Shown piece after piece: positions 23,356 to 32,246 of a stretch of 38,213 nucleotides of DNA (positions are counted from its first letter, which is position 1; the number at the start of each line of letters is the position of its first letter). The stretch covers positions 1-38,213 of the forward strand of contig DDKW01000010.1 of NCBI GenBank assembly GCA_002339805.1. Reading direction: 5' to 3'. The stretch is from Dehalococcoidia bacterium UBA2588 (GTDB taxonomy: Bacteria > Chloroflexota > Dehalococcoidia > Lucifugimonadales > UBA3495). Both the position numbers and the translations under genes were made by a program. Below the pieces are notes generated by a model, which searched no databases, was not told the origin of the DNA, and was given only the letters and a program-made list of their open reading frames with translations.

Positions 23356-24824
23356 TACCTGAATCAAGTAACTTATTACTGTTAATGCCAGAATTTGTTT
23401 TGGCTGGACTAGCTCTGGTTGTGTTTGCATCTGATTTGATTATCCCAGAAGGAAAGAAAGAATGGGTTGGAAGACTTGCCGTAATGGGATTGATAGGTCT
23501 TCTATGCGTAACAATATTCTCTGTTATGGGAGTTAACGAGTATGTGTACAATGATTTCTTATTAGTTGACCACTATTCTTTTGTGTTTAAGATCATTTTT
23601 ATTACTGTTGGGATATTAACCATATTAATATCAGAGGAATTTGTTAAAGAAAACCTGACCTCTCAAGGCGAATATTATGGGTTACTGTTGTTAGCAATTC
23701 TAGGCATGAACATGCTGATTCAAAGTCAGGAATTTCTGACTGCATATATTTCATTGGAATTATTAAGTTTTTGTCTATATGTATTGGTAGGTTACTCAAA
23801 ATTCAACCCGAAATCTAACGAAGCAGCTATTAAATATATAATCTTTGGTACATTTTCTTCCGCCATATTCTTATACGGTTTAAGTATGGTTTATTCCATT
23901 GTTGGTAGTACGCAATATAGTGATATATCTGGAACCTTAGCTGCTTCTAACGCAATGGATCCAGTAGCAATTTTGGGTATAGCTCTAATCATGATAGGCA
24001 TTGGATTCAAAATTGGTATAGTACCGTTTCACGCCTGGATTCCAGATGTATACGAAGGAGCTCCTACACCTGTTACAGCTTACTTGGCTATTGGAGCCAA
24101 AATAGCAGCCTTCGCGTTTTTGGCTAGGGTTGTTATTGGAGTTATGCTTCCAGCAGAAGAGCTGTGGGAGAATTGGCAAATGATTCTTGCTATTTCAGCC
24201 GTAGCGACTATGTTAGTAGGCAATGGGATTGCTATTGTGCAAACAAAAGTAAAAAGAATGCTCGCTTATTCTTCTATCGGTCATAGCGGAGTTTTATTAT
24301 CAGCTGTTGTAGTCATGGGCTCGACTAATGGTATTGTCATAGAGAGTTTAGGATATTATTTAATAGGGTATGCCGTTACCAGCTTCGCCGTTTTTAGTGC
24401 AATAACTGCGGTGACCTATAGGAATGGTGTTGAATTGATCAAAGATTTCGCAGGGCTCTCTGATCAAAAACCACTGTTGGCGGCTTCAATAGCAATCGGA
24501 CTGTTTTCATTGGCTGGGTTGCCTTTGTTCGTAGGATTCACTATTAAGTTTTACCTGTTTTCGTCAATAGCCATTGGAGGGTATCTATGGTTGGCAGGTA
24601 TAGCTGTTTTCGCTAGTTTGATATCACTTTATTATTACTTGATAATGATTAAAAGTATGTATGTGGATACTGCTTCAAGTGAAGTAATACATAATAATAT
24701 TATCGTCAAATGGCCGATGAAAACCGTGATTTTAGTATCAATTATAGCTACCATTGTTTTAGGAATTTACCCAGAACCCTTAGTAAATCAGATTAATGAG
24801 ATCAGCAATCTGTTCACCCCATAA
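23352..24824 (+). CDS. nuoN: Complex I subunit N (antiporter-like)
   Basis: Third antiporter-like membrane subunit, 490 residues and about 14 transmembrane helices. Visible motifs are FLTAYISLELLSFCLYVLVGY, KIGIVPFHAWIPDVYEGAPTPVTAYLAIGAKIAAF and KRMLAYSSIGHSG. It ends the nuo block. A further co-directional gene begins only 17 bp later, so the transcript probably continues. Confidence 0.96.
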   Translation: MIPESSNLLLLMPEFVLAGLALVVFASDLIIPEGKKEWVGRLAVMGLIGLLCVTIFSVMGVNEYVYNDFLLVDHYSFVFKIIFITVGILTILISEEFVKENLTSQGEYYGLLLLAILGMNMLIQSQEFLTAYISLELLSFCLYVLVGYSKFNPKSNEAAIKYIIFGTFSSAIFLYGLSMVYSIVGSTQYSDISGTLAASNAMDPVAILGIALIMIGIGFKIGIVPFHAWIPDVYEGAPTPVTAYLAIGAKIAAFAFLARVVIGVMLPAEELWENWQMILAISAVATMLVGNGIAIVQTKVKRMLAYSSIGHSGVLLSAVVVMGSTNGIVIESLGYYLIGYAVTSFAVFSAITAVTYRNGVELIKDFAGLSDQKPLLAASIAIGLFSLAGLPLFVGFTIKFYLFSSIAIGGYLWLAGIAVFASLISLYYYLIMIKSMYVDTASSEVIHNNIIVKWPMKTVILVSIIATIVLGIYPEPLVNQINEISNLFTP

Positions 24825-24841
24825 ATTTAGAGGATGGAAAA

Positions 24842-25366
24842 ATGATTGTATCCATAATAGGCAGCAGTACTGCTTTACCACATCATATTGTTATGGCGAG
24901 AGAACTAGGCATTGAACTAGCGAAAAATATCAATGTGGATTATGTAGTTTGCGGAGGTATGGGTGGTATTATGGAAGCGATCTGTGAGGGAGTCCAGATT
25001 GGAATAAGAGAAGGGTTTGCATGCCAAACTATTGGTATATTACCAGGCAATGATAAGTCCGCCGGAAACCAATACATTGATATCTCAATCGTTACAGGTA
25101 TGGGATTTGCTAGGAATATAGTCGTAGCACTTACTGGAGATGTAGTGATTGCTGTAGGAGGGGCGTATGGAACTTTGTCAGAATTAGGGCATGCATTGTC
25201 CGAAGGGCGCCCGACTATTTCTTTGGATTCTTGGGATTTAACAACTACAGGCGAAGGCGAAGTTGTTTCTGAAAAATCCATGTTTACACGAGTTAGTAGC
25301 GTTGCAGATACTATCACTGCATTAAATGATGTAGTCAATAAATTGAATCATAAGGATGACATATGA
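24842..25366 (+). CDS. LOG-like Rossmann-fold protein, TIGR00725 type
   Basis: Protein of 174 residues with the lysine-decarboxylase-like/LOG Rossmann fold. Motifs are VVCGGMGGIMEAICEG (about 35-50), ILPGNDKSAGNQYIDISIVTGMGFARN and GGAYGTLSELGHAL (106-119), the last being the GGxGTxxE phosphate-binding site. True LOG enzymes release cytokinin-like bases from nucleotides. The bacterial TIGR00725 branch has no firm role, though nucleotide binding is expected. The start is an ATG with GAGGA upstream. It overlaps enolase by 4 bp, so the two are coupled. Confidence 0.85.
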   Translation: MIVSIIGSSTALPHHIVMARELGIELAKNINVDYVVCGGMGGIMEAICEGVQIGIREGFACQTIGILPGNDKSAGNQYIDISIVTGMGFARNIVVALTGDVVIAVGGAYGTLSELGHALSEGRPTISLDSWDLTTTGEGEVVSEKSMFTRVSSVADTITALNDVVNKLNHKDDI

Positions 25367-26661
25367 CTGCCGTCAAATCTATAACAGCTTTAGAGATACT
25401 GGATTCCAGAGGGAATCCCACAGTGGGATGTACTGTTATATTAAACGATGGTTCTGAAGGAACTGCGTACGTGCCTTCTGGCGCTAGCACTGGTCAACAC
25501 GAAGCTTATGAATTAAGGGATGATGACCGTACTAGATACTTAGGGAAAGGAGTAAAAACTGCAGTGTCTAACGTTAACGAAATAATAAATACATCGTTGA
25601 CGCAGAGTCAATATGATAGCTTTTGGGAGTTTGATAAAGCTCTTATTGGATTGGATCATACAGCAAATAAGAGCTCTATTGGGTCAAATGCGATTTTGTC
25701 AGTATCACTAGCAGCTGCCAAGGCCTTTGCTAAATCTAATGGTAATATGCCTCTTTGGAATTATCTGGCACAAGATAATAACAAGCCTCCAGAATTACCA
25801 GTGCCGATGCTTAATATATTGAATGGCGGGAGACATGCATCAAATTCTACAGATATTCAAGAATTTATGATAATACCTGCAGGGTTTGATTCATTTAATG
25901 AATCGTTGAGGGCAGGAGTTGAAATTTATCATACTCTCAAATCGATTCTAGGGTCTTTGGGACATAATTTGAACGTGGGAGATGAAGGAGGATTTGCTCC
26001 AGAATTGAATTCGAATGAAGAAGCTCTTGATCTAATCATGCAAGCTATAGAGCGTTCAGGATACGAGGCTGGGACACAAATAATGCTCGCCTTGGACGTA
26101 GCTGCATCAGAATTATATAACGAAGATACAGATTCCTATTTATTGGAAAGAGAAGGAATTACTGTAAATTCACATGATCTAATTAGCATATATCAAGGTT
26201 GGCTAAATAAATTTCCGATTATTAGCATAGAAGACGGATTAAATGAAGATGATTGGGATGGATGGATAGAATTGAACCATAGATTAGGAAGTCACATCCA
26301 GTTGGTCGGTGATGATTTATTAGTTACAAATATCGAGAGAGTTCACACCGCAAATGATTTAGGAGCATGCAACTCAATTTTATTGAAACCTAATCAGATA
26401 GGATCGATGTCGGAGACTTTACGAGCATTGAGATTAGCGAAAGCAAACGATTGGACTACAGTAATGAGCCATAGATCAGGCGAGACGGAAGATAACACTA
26501 TTGCAGATTTGGCGGTTGGTTGGGCTGCAGGCCAGATAAAAACAGGAGCGCCAGCTAGATCTGATAGGGTAGCAAAATATAACCGACTACTTCAAATAGA
26601 GAATCAATTGGGGAATAATGCAGTTTTTACTGGCAAAAAGGTGTTTTCGAATTTTGTCTAA
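25363..26661 (+). CDS. eno: Enolase
   Basis: Glycolytic enzyme converting 2-phosphoglycerate to phosphoenolpyruvate. It has 432 residues. SITALEILDSRGNPTVG at the N-terminus and the loop PSGASTGQHEA are standard. The metal ligands appear in LALDVAASE, ISIEDGL and VGDDLLVTN. The catalytic Lys is in LLKPNQIGS, and SHRSGETED is the C-terminal signature. The gene is complete. It is coupled to the upstream gene and followed 12 bp later by a SEC-C mini-protein, then GAPDH. Confidence 0.98.
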   Translation: MTAVKSITALEILDSRGNPTVGCTVILNDGSEGTAYVPSGASTGQHEAYELRDDDRTRYLGKGVKTAVSNVNEIINTSLTQSQYDSFWEFDKALIGLDHTANKSSIGSNAILSVSLAAAKAFAKSNGNMPLWNYLAQDNNKPPELPVPMLNILNGGRHASNSTDIQEFMIIPAGFDSFNESLRAGVEIYHTLKSILGSLGHNLNVGDEGGFAPELNSNEEALDLIMQAIERSGYEAGTQIMLALDVAASELYNEDTDSYLLEREGITVNSHDLISIYQGWLNKFPIISIEDGLNEDDWDGWIELNHRLGSHIQLVGDDLLVTNIERVHTANDLGACNSILLKPNQIGSMSETLRALRLAKANDWTTVMSHRSGETEDNTIADLAVGWAAGQIKTGAPARSDRVAKYNRLLQIENQLGNNAVFTGKKVFSNFV

Positions 26662-26673
26662 TAGAGTAAAACT

Positions 26674-26832
26674 ATGGTGAGAGCAAATTGGTATTCTGAT
26701 CATCCTGCTGCATGTACATGTACAGAATGTGGGGAGAAAAAGAAGATACAAAATCTTGATCGTAAAATTGGACGTAATGAGAAATGTCCCTGCGGAAGTG
26801 ATAAGAAATATAAGAGATGTCACGGTAAGTAG
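26674..26832 (+). CDS. SEC-C motif mini-protein (zinc-binding)
   Basis: A 52-residue gene between eno and gap. The C-terminus reads [17 protein letters not shown], the SEC-C zinc motif (C-x-C-x8-C-H) found at the end of SecA and in many small proteins. A second Cys cluster, CTCTEC, lies at residues 14-19. SEC-C motifs bind zinc and often contact SecB, ribosomes or other partners. The role here is unknown. The gene starts at an ATG 12 bp after the enolase stop and ends about 50 bp before the gap start. The clear motif and its position in the operon make it a credible gene. Confidence 0.75.
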   Translation: MVRANWYSDHPAACTCTECGEKKKIQNLDRKIGRNEKCPCGSDKKYKRCHGK

Positions 26833-26885
26833 ATTTTGGTAAAATTTTGGTGATTAGATAATGAATAGAATTGGAGGCAGCGATA

Positions 26886-27902
26886 GTGACTACTAAGATA
26901 GGGATTAACGGGTTTGGCAGAATCGGTAGATTAGTAACTAGGGCATGGTTGGAAGATTATAAAGATCTAGATGTGGAAATTTGTGCCGTTAATGGTTTAA
27001 GTGATGTCGCTACTTATGCTCACCTTTTCAAACACGATACCACCTATGGTAATTACTCCGGGGATGTCCAAACTGCCGGTAATGATTTGATCATTGATGG
27101 TCACAGTGTGAGAGTCTTTAGTGAACGTGAACCAGCAAACATACCCTGGTCTGAATTAGGAATAGACATCGTTATTGAGTCCACCGGCAAATTTACTGAT
27201 TCTTCAAAAGCTGTCGCTCATATAGAAAGTGGAGCACAAAAAGTGTTGGTATCAGCCCCTGCGAAAGGTGCGGATGCGACAATAGTATTGGGCATTAATG
27301 AAAATATTTATGATAGTAAATCTCACCAGATAGTGTCTAACGCTTCTTGCACTACGAATTGTTTTGCACCAATGGTTAAAGTGTTGCAGGATGCTTTTGG
27401 AATCGAGCACGGACTAATGTCAACAATACATTCATTTACTAATGATCAGTCGGTATTAGATAGAGGACATAAGGATTTACGTAGAGCACGGACAGCATCC
27501 ATGAATATTATACCTACTACTACTGGCGCTGCGAGATCGGTGGGTGTTGTGATCCCCGAATTGGAAGGAAAGCTACATGGGATAGCCTACAGGGTTCCCA
27601 CAAATACATGCTCAGCTACTGATTTTACTGCTAACTTGTCAGTCTCAGTCACTGTGGAAGAGGTAAATGAGGCTTTCAAAAAAGCTTCAGAAACAAACTT
27701 AAAAGGTATATTGGAATATAGTGAGGAACCATTGGTGAGTTCAGACTTTAGAGGGAATTCTCACAGTTGCATATTTGATTCTTTGTCTACCATTGTGATG
27801 CAAGATAATATGGTGAAAATACTAGGATGGTATGACAATGAATGGGGTTACTCTTGTAGAACTATTGAGTTGTGCTCATTGATGGGTAAATCTTTGGACT
27901 GA
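26886..27902 (+). CDS. gap: Glyceraldehyde-3-phosphate dehydrogenase
   Basis: Phosphorylating GAPDH of glycolysis/gluconeogenesis, 338 residues. The start is a GTG at 26886 with GGAGG eight bases upstream. An upstream TTG (26871) is in frame but unsupported. The Rossmann motif is INGFGRIGR (7-15), the catalytic Cys155 lies in NASCTTNC, and His182 in TIHSFTND. The coenzyme-specific Asp after the second strand (VNDL in NAD enzymes) is Gly37 here (AVNGLSD), and the LP/xP pair before HKDLRRAR is Arg193-Gly194. Both changes suggest NADP or dual use, by analogy with B. stearothermophilus GAPDH mutants. It lies in a run with enolase and precedes the giant glycosyltransferase fusion by 3 bp. Confidence 0.95.
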   Translation: MTTKIGINGFGRIGRLVTRAWLEDYKDLDVEICAVNGLSDVATYAHLFKHDTTYGNYSGDVQTAGNDLIIDGHSVRVFSEREPANIPWSELGIDIVIESTGKFTDSSKAVAHIESGAQKVLVSAPAKGADATIVLGINENIYDSKSHQIVSNASCTTNCFAPMVKVLQDAFGIEHGLMSTIHSFTNDQSVLDRGHKDLRRARTASMNIIPTTTGAARSVGVVIPELEGKLHGIAYRVPTNTCSATDFTANLSVSVTVEEVNEAFKKASETNLKGILEYSEEPLVSSDFRGNSHSCIFDSLSTIVMQDNMVKILGWYDNEWGYSCRTIELCSLMGKSLD

Positions 27903-27905
27903 TAA

Positions 27906-30900
27906 GTGACTCATACGATTGGCTTGTTGAGACACGCCTGTACGCAACTAATGCAAAAAAAATATGGTGTTCCTCTAGTCCTTGTAGGACTTTTGATCGT
28001 TGCCGCGAGCCTTAGGATTAATGGGTTTGATTGGGATAATGGATTAGGATTCCACCCTGATGAAAGATCTATTTACATGAGGTCCTATTGTATGTTCTTA
28101 GATCTTATGGGAGGATCCCTTCCTCAGTACTGTGGGATACCGCCTATAGGACCTGAATTAAGCATTGGGCAATATTTTGACCCAGACATAAGTCCGCTTA
28201 ATCCCCACTGGTTCCCTTTAGGAACGATTCTGATTTATATATTAGTGCTGAGCCAATTTTTTATACCTGTTGTAGATGTAATGGATCTAAGGTATGTAGG
28301 TAGAACTCTTACGATTGCTGCAGAGCTATTCAGCATCTTAATATATTATAGACTGTCTTACAAAATGTTTGGGTTTAAAGCAGCATTAATCAGTGCAACT
28401 CTCATAGCGTTTTCTGTATCACATATTCAACATTCTCTTTTTTATCGGCCGGAACCGTTCATGGTGCTTTTTAGTGGTATTGTCCTTCTTGCTTGTTGGA
28501 ACAGATGGGTAGCATCAGCATGGAAAACTTCAGTATTGATTGGATTAGCATTAGGATTATCTGTAGCATTCAAAGTTAGTGGTGTCTTGTTAGTCATACC
28601 GGTGGTTGTACTTTTTGTAGGTATGTGGGGACGTGATAACAATTTCTTATTAAACCAGAAATTATTAAAGTATATTCTAGAAGGTATAGGAATAGGCTTA
28701 ATTGCGACAATTACATTCATAACAGTTTCTCCGTTCACTATATTAGATTTCGAGCAATTTTATTCAGACATTACAATCCAATCAATGATGGCTGGCTCTG
28801 CAGGAATGTTTCCATTCACGACACAATATTTTGGTACTCCTTCTATTTTATATAACACCAGACAACTCTTTTATTGGGGACTTGGGATCCCCCTAGGAAT
28901 TTCGAGCCTCATTTTAATTGGCAGAGGTATATGGAACTTGTATGTGGGTAGGAATATCAGTTTTCAGTATATATTTCTATTAAGTTGGGTGCTTCCGTTT
29001 TTCTTTTTCATAGATTCTTATGAGGTAAGATTCTTGCGATATTTATATCCAATCATCCCGATATTGTTTGTTCTTAATGGCAAGTTTATTTCAGAAATAC
29101 CAAGTGTATTCAGGCATTATTTTCACAGCCGAATGAATAAAACTTTAGATACGGGTGGTAGGTTAGGATTCTTGATAGTTGGGATTATCTTGATTTCTCA
29201 TTCGGTTTATGGCGTAGGGTTCGCTCAAATATATAATTCGGATCATACTGCGATTCAAGCAAGTAAATGGATTCAAGAATCTATCCCTATAAATACTAAT
29301 TTAATAATTGAAAGTCATTGGGATGAACAAATCCCTGCACTTCACAATTACAACACTTGGTTATTTCCAGCTTACGAAGAAGATACGATTGATAAAACAT
29401 ATACACTAGCGACCTATCTTGAATCCTCAGAATACATAATGTTTTATAGTAATAGACCATATGTTGGCATTACAGCTGACCAGAGTCGTTATCCGTATGC
29501 TTCTGCTTATTATCGCGCTTTATTTGAACAAGATTTAGGATATGAATTAGAGAAAGTATTTCAAGAATACCCCTCAGTAGCAGGGTTTCATGTGAAAGAT
29601 ACAAGTCACATCAAAACAGGACTAAATGTCCCTGACAAGTTACGTTCATATTATGACGCTAAAGCCGGGATCAGTGTAGGCTATGCTGATGAGAATGTGG
29701 TTAATTATGATCATCCGTTGGTACTGATATTTAAAAACAAAGAACATAAATCAGTAGACGAAATCATAAATACTATATTGACGTATGAATCTACTAGCCT
29801 CTATCCATATGAGACACTTCTTCTTGAATCCGAAAACAAAGTGGTTGTAAATTCTAATATTGATAATTCGGAGTTCTCTGATTTTAACGGAATACTTAGA
29901 TGGATAGTTATTTTGGGATTGATGTCTGTCCTAGGGACTCCTGTAATATTGATTGCATGTAAATTCTTGCCGGATCGAGGATACGGTTTAGTGAAGATCT
30001 TCGGCTTGTTTTTCATTGGGTATTTACTTTGGATATTAGTCTCTATTGGGCTCTTATCCAATACTGCTCTGGGTTGTTGGGTCGTGATTATATTATTCGC
30101 CTTATTTAATATCACATTAATGTGTAAATATTTTTCTGAAATTAAAGGCTATTTAGTTGAAAACTGGAAATATGTATGCAGTGTTGAAATAGTATTCATG
30201 TTAAGTTTTTTGGGTTTTCTGATATTGAGGATGAGTAACCCTGATTTGTGGCATCCTTATCGAGGTGGTGAAAAACCTATGGAATTAGCATATTTTAATG
30301 CGGTTCTTAGATCTGTTTCATTCCCTCCTTATGATCCATGGCTGTCTGGGTCGGTAATGAACTATTATTATTGGGGATATGTTCCATTGTCTATTTTGAC
30401 AAAACTTACTAATTTACCCACTACGATCGCTTTCAACTTGAGTGTAGTAACTCTGTTTTCTGTTACATGCACTCTTCTTTTTTCTTTGGGAGCTAATTTG
30501 TATTTAGGCTTGACTAAAATACAAATTGGAAATTCAAATACCAGGCTTATAAAGATTGCGGGATGTGGATTGCTTGCTGTTATAGCTGTAACCATTTTTG
30601 GTAATACCGACGGTGCTGTACAAATTTGGGAAATGATTGCTAATAGGGTCCCAATTGATACTTGGTTTTATGTTTTCGACTACTGGAGAAGTAGCAGAAT
30701 AATTCCAATGTTGCCACAAATTCCGAATACTGCAGCTGTATTCTGGATAACTGAAGGATCGGGATCGAGCCAACAATTTTCACCTCATATTACAGAATTC
30801 CCTTTCTTTACATTTTTGTTCGCAGATTTACATGCGCATATGATATCTATTCCATTTTCACTAATGACACTTATATTTGGAGTGAACGTCTATTTGTCTC

Positions 30901-32246
30901 GATGCAGTGGAAAACGAGTTTTCCTAGCGTTACTCCTGTTTGCACTTGCTTGTGGTAGTTTGTTTGCTATTAATGCATGGGATTATCCTACTTATTGTGG
31001 GTTAGGATTCATGCTCTTGATTGGGAGACTCCTTATTCGAAAAGTTACTAAGTCTACATTGAGAGAAACAGGGGTGCTAGTAGCTATGTATATGTTAATT
31101 GGCTATGTTGCCTTTTGGTTGTTTCATTTGGAATTTAACTCCGCTGAAGCATCTTTAGTTACCTCGTTGTGGTCCACTCCTGTGATGGATTACATGCAGA
31201 TTAAATTATTTCCAGTTTTGGCAATAAGTAGTTTGTTAAGTGTATGCGTTATAAAAGATTGGGGAGTTGTGCGTCAGCTTGGTCAGTTAAAGATTAATTA
31301 TTATCTGCTAATTATATTTTCGGTGTGTACAGTAGTAGCTATATACTTAAGTTTAATTGGATGGAGTTTAGCAGGAATATTGATAATGGCATTAGCGGGT
31401 TTGTGCTACTGTGCGAGATCATTGACGTCTGATGCTAAGGTTGATATCAACCAAGAGTGGTTGATGCTTCCAATTATTTTAATGGCTTATTCTTTATTGA
31501 TGGACTTGGGAGTTGAATTTATCAGATATGATGATGACATCGGTAGAATGAATACTCTATTCAAGTTCTATTTACAGTCTTGGATAATATCCGGGGTAGC
31601 TTCTGTTGGGATAATACTCATATTGGTAAAAGTAACCGTTAGATTAAACACTTTTATTATTAGACCACTCCTAATATCTCTACTGGCTATACCCGTATTA
31701 TTATTTATGATTTATCCAGTATTTTCTATATATCCGAGAGTACATGATAGATTTGTAAATACAGAAATGACGCTTGATGGATTCAAATATGCTGAAACAG
31801 CAATGCATGTTGAACGAGATCAAGTATTTGGTCTGAATTCAGACAAGGAAATGATTGATTGGTTAAACCGTTCTATTTCCGGTGTTCCTATTGTGCTTGA
31901 GGGTCACGGAGATCAGTATAGATGGAATGGCCGCGTATCTTCATATACTGGATTCCCTACGGTATTAGGATGGCCCTGGCATCAAACTCAGCAAAAACCT
32001 TATCTGCATGCCGAAATATTAAATAGGGCTAGGGATGTAGATAAGATCTATCAAAGTGATAGCTTGGAGACACAAGTTAAGTTGATAAAGAAATACAAGA
32101 TCGATTTGATCGTATGGGGAGAACTTGAGTCTATTTATTACAACAAAGAATCGTTACGTTATTTAGAAAAACTGGAAGACTCCGGCTTTATAAGCAATAT
32201 TTATTCTCTAGAAAGGAATAGGATTTACCAAGTTAAAGATTACTAA
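27906..32246 (+). CDS. Giant GT-C glycosyltransferase-DUF2298 fusion membrane protein
   Basis: A protein of 1446 residues with over 20 hydrophobic segments. The first half (about 1-560) looks like an ArnT/PMT-type GT-C transferase that uses lipid-linked sugars. It has an early loop with FHPDER (49-54), whose Asp is the probable catalytic residue, then many helices and a soluble C-terminal region (about 420-640). The second half, from about residue 659, is DUF2298: LPDRGYGLVK, HPYRGGEKPMELAYFN, DPWLSGSVMNYYYWGY, FADLHAHM and a C-terminal GLNSDKEMIDWL. The GTG start has no clear ribosome site. ATG 27951 (MQKKYGVPL) is an alternative. A role in envelope glycan or glycoprotein assembly is inferred. 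It ends overlapping the convergent pheA by 4 bp. Confidence 0.85.
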   Translation: MTHTIGLLRHACTQLMQKKYGVPLVLVGLLIVAASLRINGFDWDNGLGFHPDERSIYMRSYCMFLDLMGGSLPQYCGIPPIGPELSIGQYFDPDISPLNPHWFPLGTILIYILVLSQFFIPVVDVMDLRYVGRTLTIAAELFSILIYYRLSYKMFGFKAALISATLIAFSVSHIQHSLFYRPEPFMVLFSGIVLLACWNRWVASAWKTSVLIGLALGLSVAFKVSGVLLVIPVVVLFVGMWGRDNNFLLNQKLLKYILEGIGIGLIATITFITVSPFTILDFEQFYSDITIQSMMAGSAGMFPFTTQYFGTPSILYNTRQLFYWGLGIPLGISSLILIGRGIWNLYVGRNISFQYIFLLSWVLPFFFFIDSYEVRFLRYLYPIIPILFVLNGKFISEIPSVFRHYFHSRMNKTLDTGGRLGFLIVGIILISHSVYGVGFAQIYNSDHTAIQASKWIQESIPINTNLIIESHWDEQIPALHNYNTWLFPAYEEDTIDKTYTLATYLESSEYIMFYSNRPYVGITADQSRYPYASAYYRALFEQDLGYELEKVFQEYPSVAGFHVKDTSHIKTGLNVPDKLRSYYDAKAGISVGYADENVVNYDHPLVLIFKNKEHKSVDEIINTILTYESTSLYPYETLLLESENKVVVNSNIDNSEFSDFNGILRWIVILGLMSVLGTPVILIACKFLPDRGYGLVKIFGLFFIGYLLWILVSIGLLSNTALGCWVVIILFALFNITLMCKYFSEIKGYLVENWKYVCSVEIVFMLSFLGFLILRMSNPDLWHPYRGGEKPMELAYFNAVLRSVSFPPYDPWLSGSVMNYYYWGYVPLSILTKLTNLPTTIAFNLSVVTLFSVTCTLLFSLGANLYLGLTKIQIGNSNTRLIKIAGCGLLAVIAVTIFGNTDGAVQIWEMIANRVPIDTWFYVFDYWRSSRIIPMLPQIPNTAAVFWITEGSGSSQQFSPHITEFPFFTFLFADLHAHMISIPFSLMTLIFGVNVYLSRCSGKRVFLALLLFALACGSLFAINAWDYPTYCGLGFMLLIGRLLIRKVTKSTLRETGVLVAMYMLIGYVAFWLFHLEFNSAEASLVTSLWSTPVMDYMQIKLFPVLAISSLLSVCVIKDWGVVRQLGQLKINYYLLIIFSVCTVVAIYLSLIGWSLAGILIMALAGLCYCARSLTSDAKVDINQEWLMLPIILMAYSLLMDLGVEFIRYDDDIGRMNTLFKFYLQSWIISGVASVGIILILVKVTVRLNTFIIRPLLISLLAIPVLLFMIYPVFSIYPRVHDRFVNTEMTLDGFKYAETAMHVERDQVFGLNSDKEMIDWLNRSISGVPIVLEGHGDQYRWNGRVSSYTGFPTVLGWPWHQTQQKPYLHAEILNRARDVDKIYQSDSLETQVKLIKKYKIDLIVWGELESIYYNKESLRYLEKLEDSGFISNIYSLERNRIYQVKDY

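Noticed and set aside
24940..25338. 132-codon minus-strand frame opposite the LOG-like gene
   Set aside because: Antisense shadow. The plus-strand product carries clear conserved motifs.
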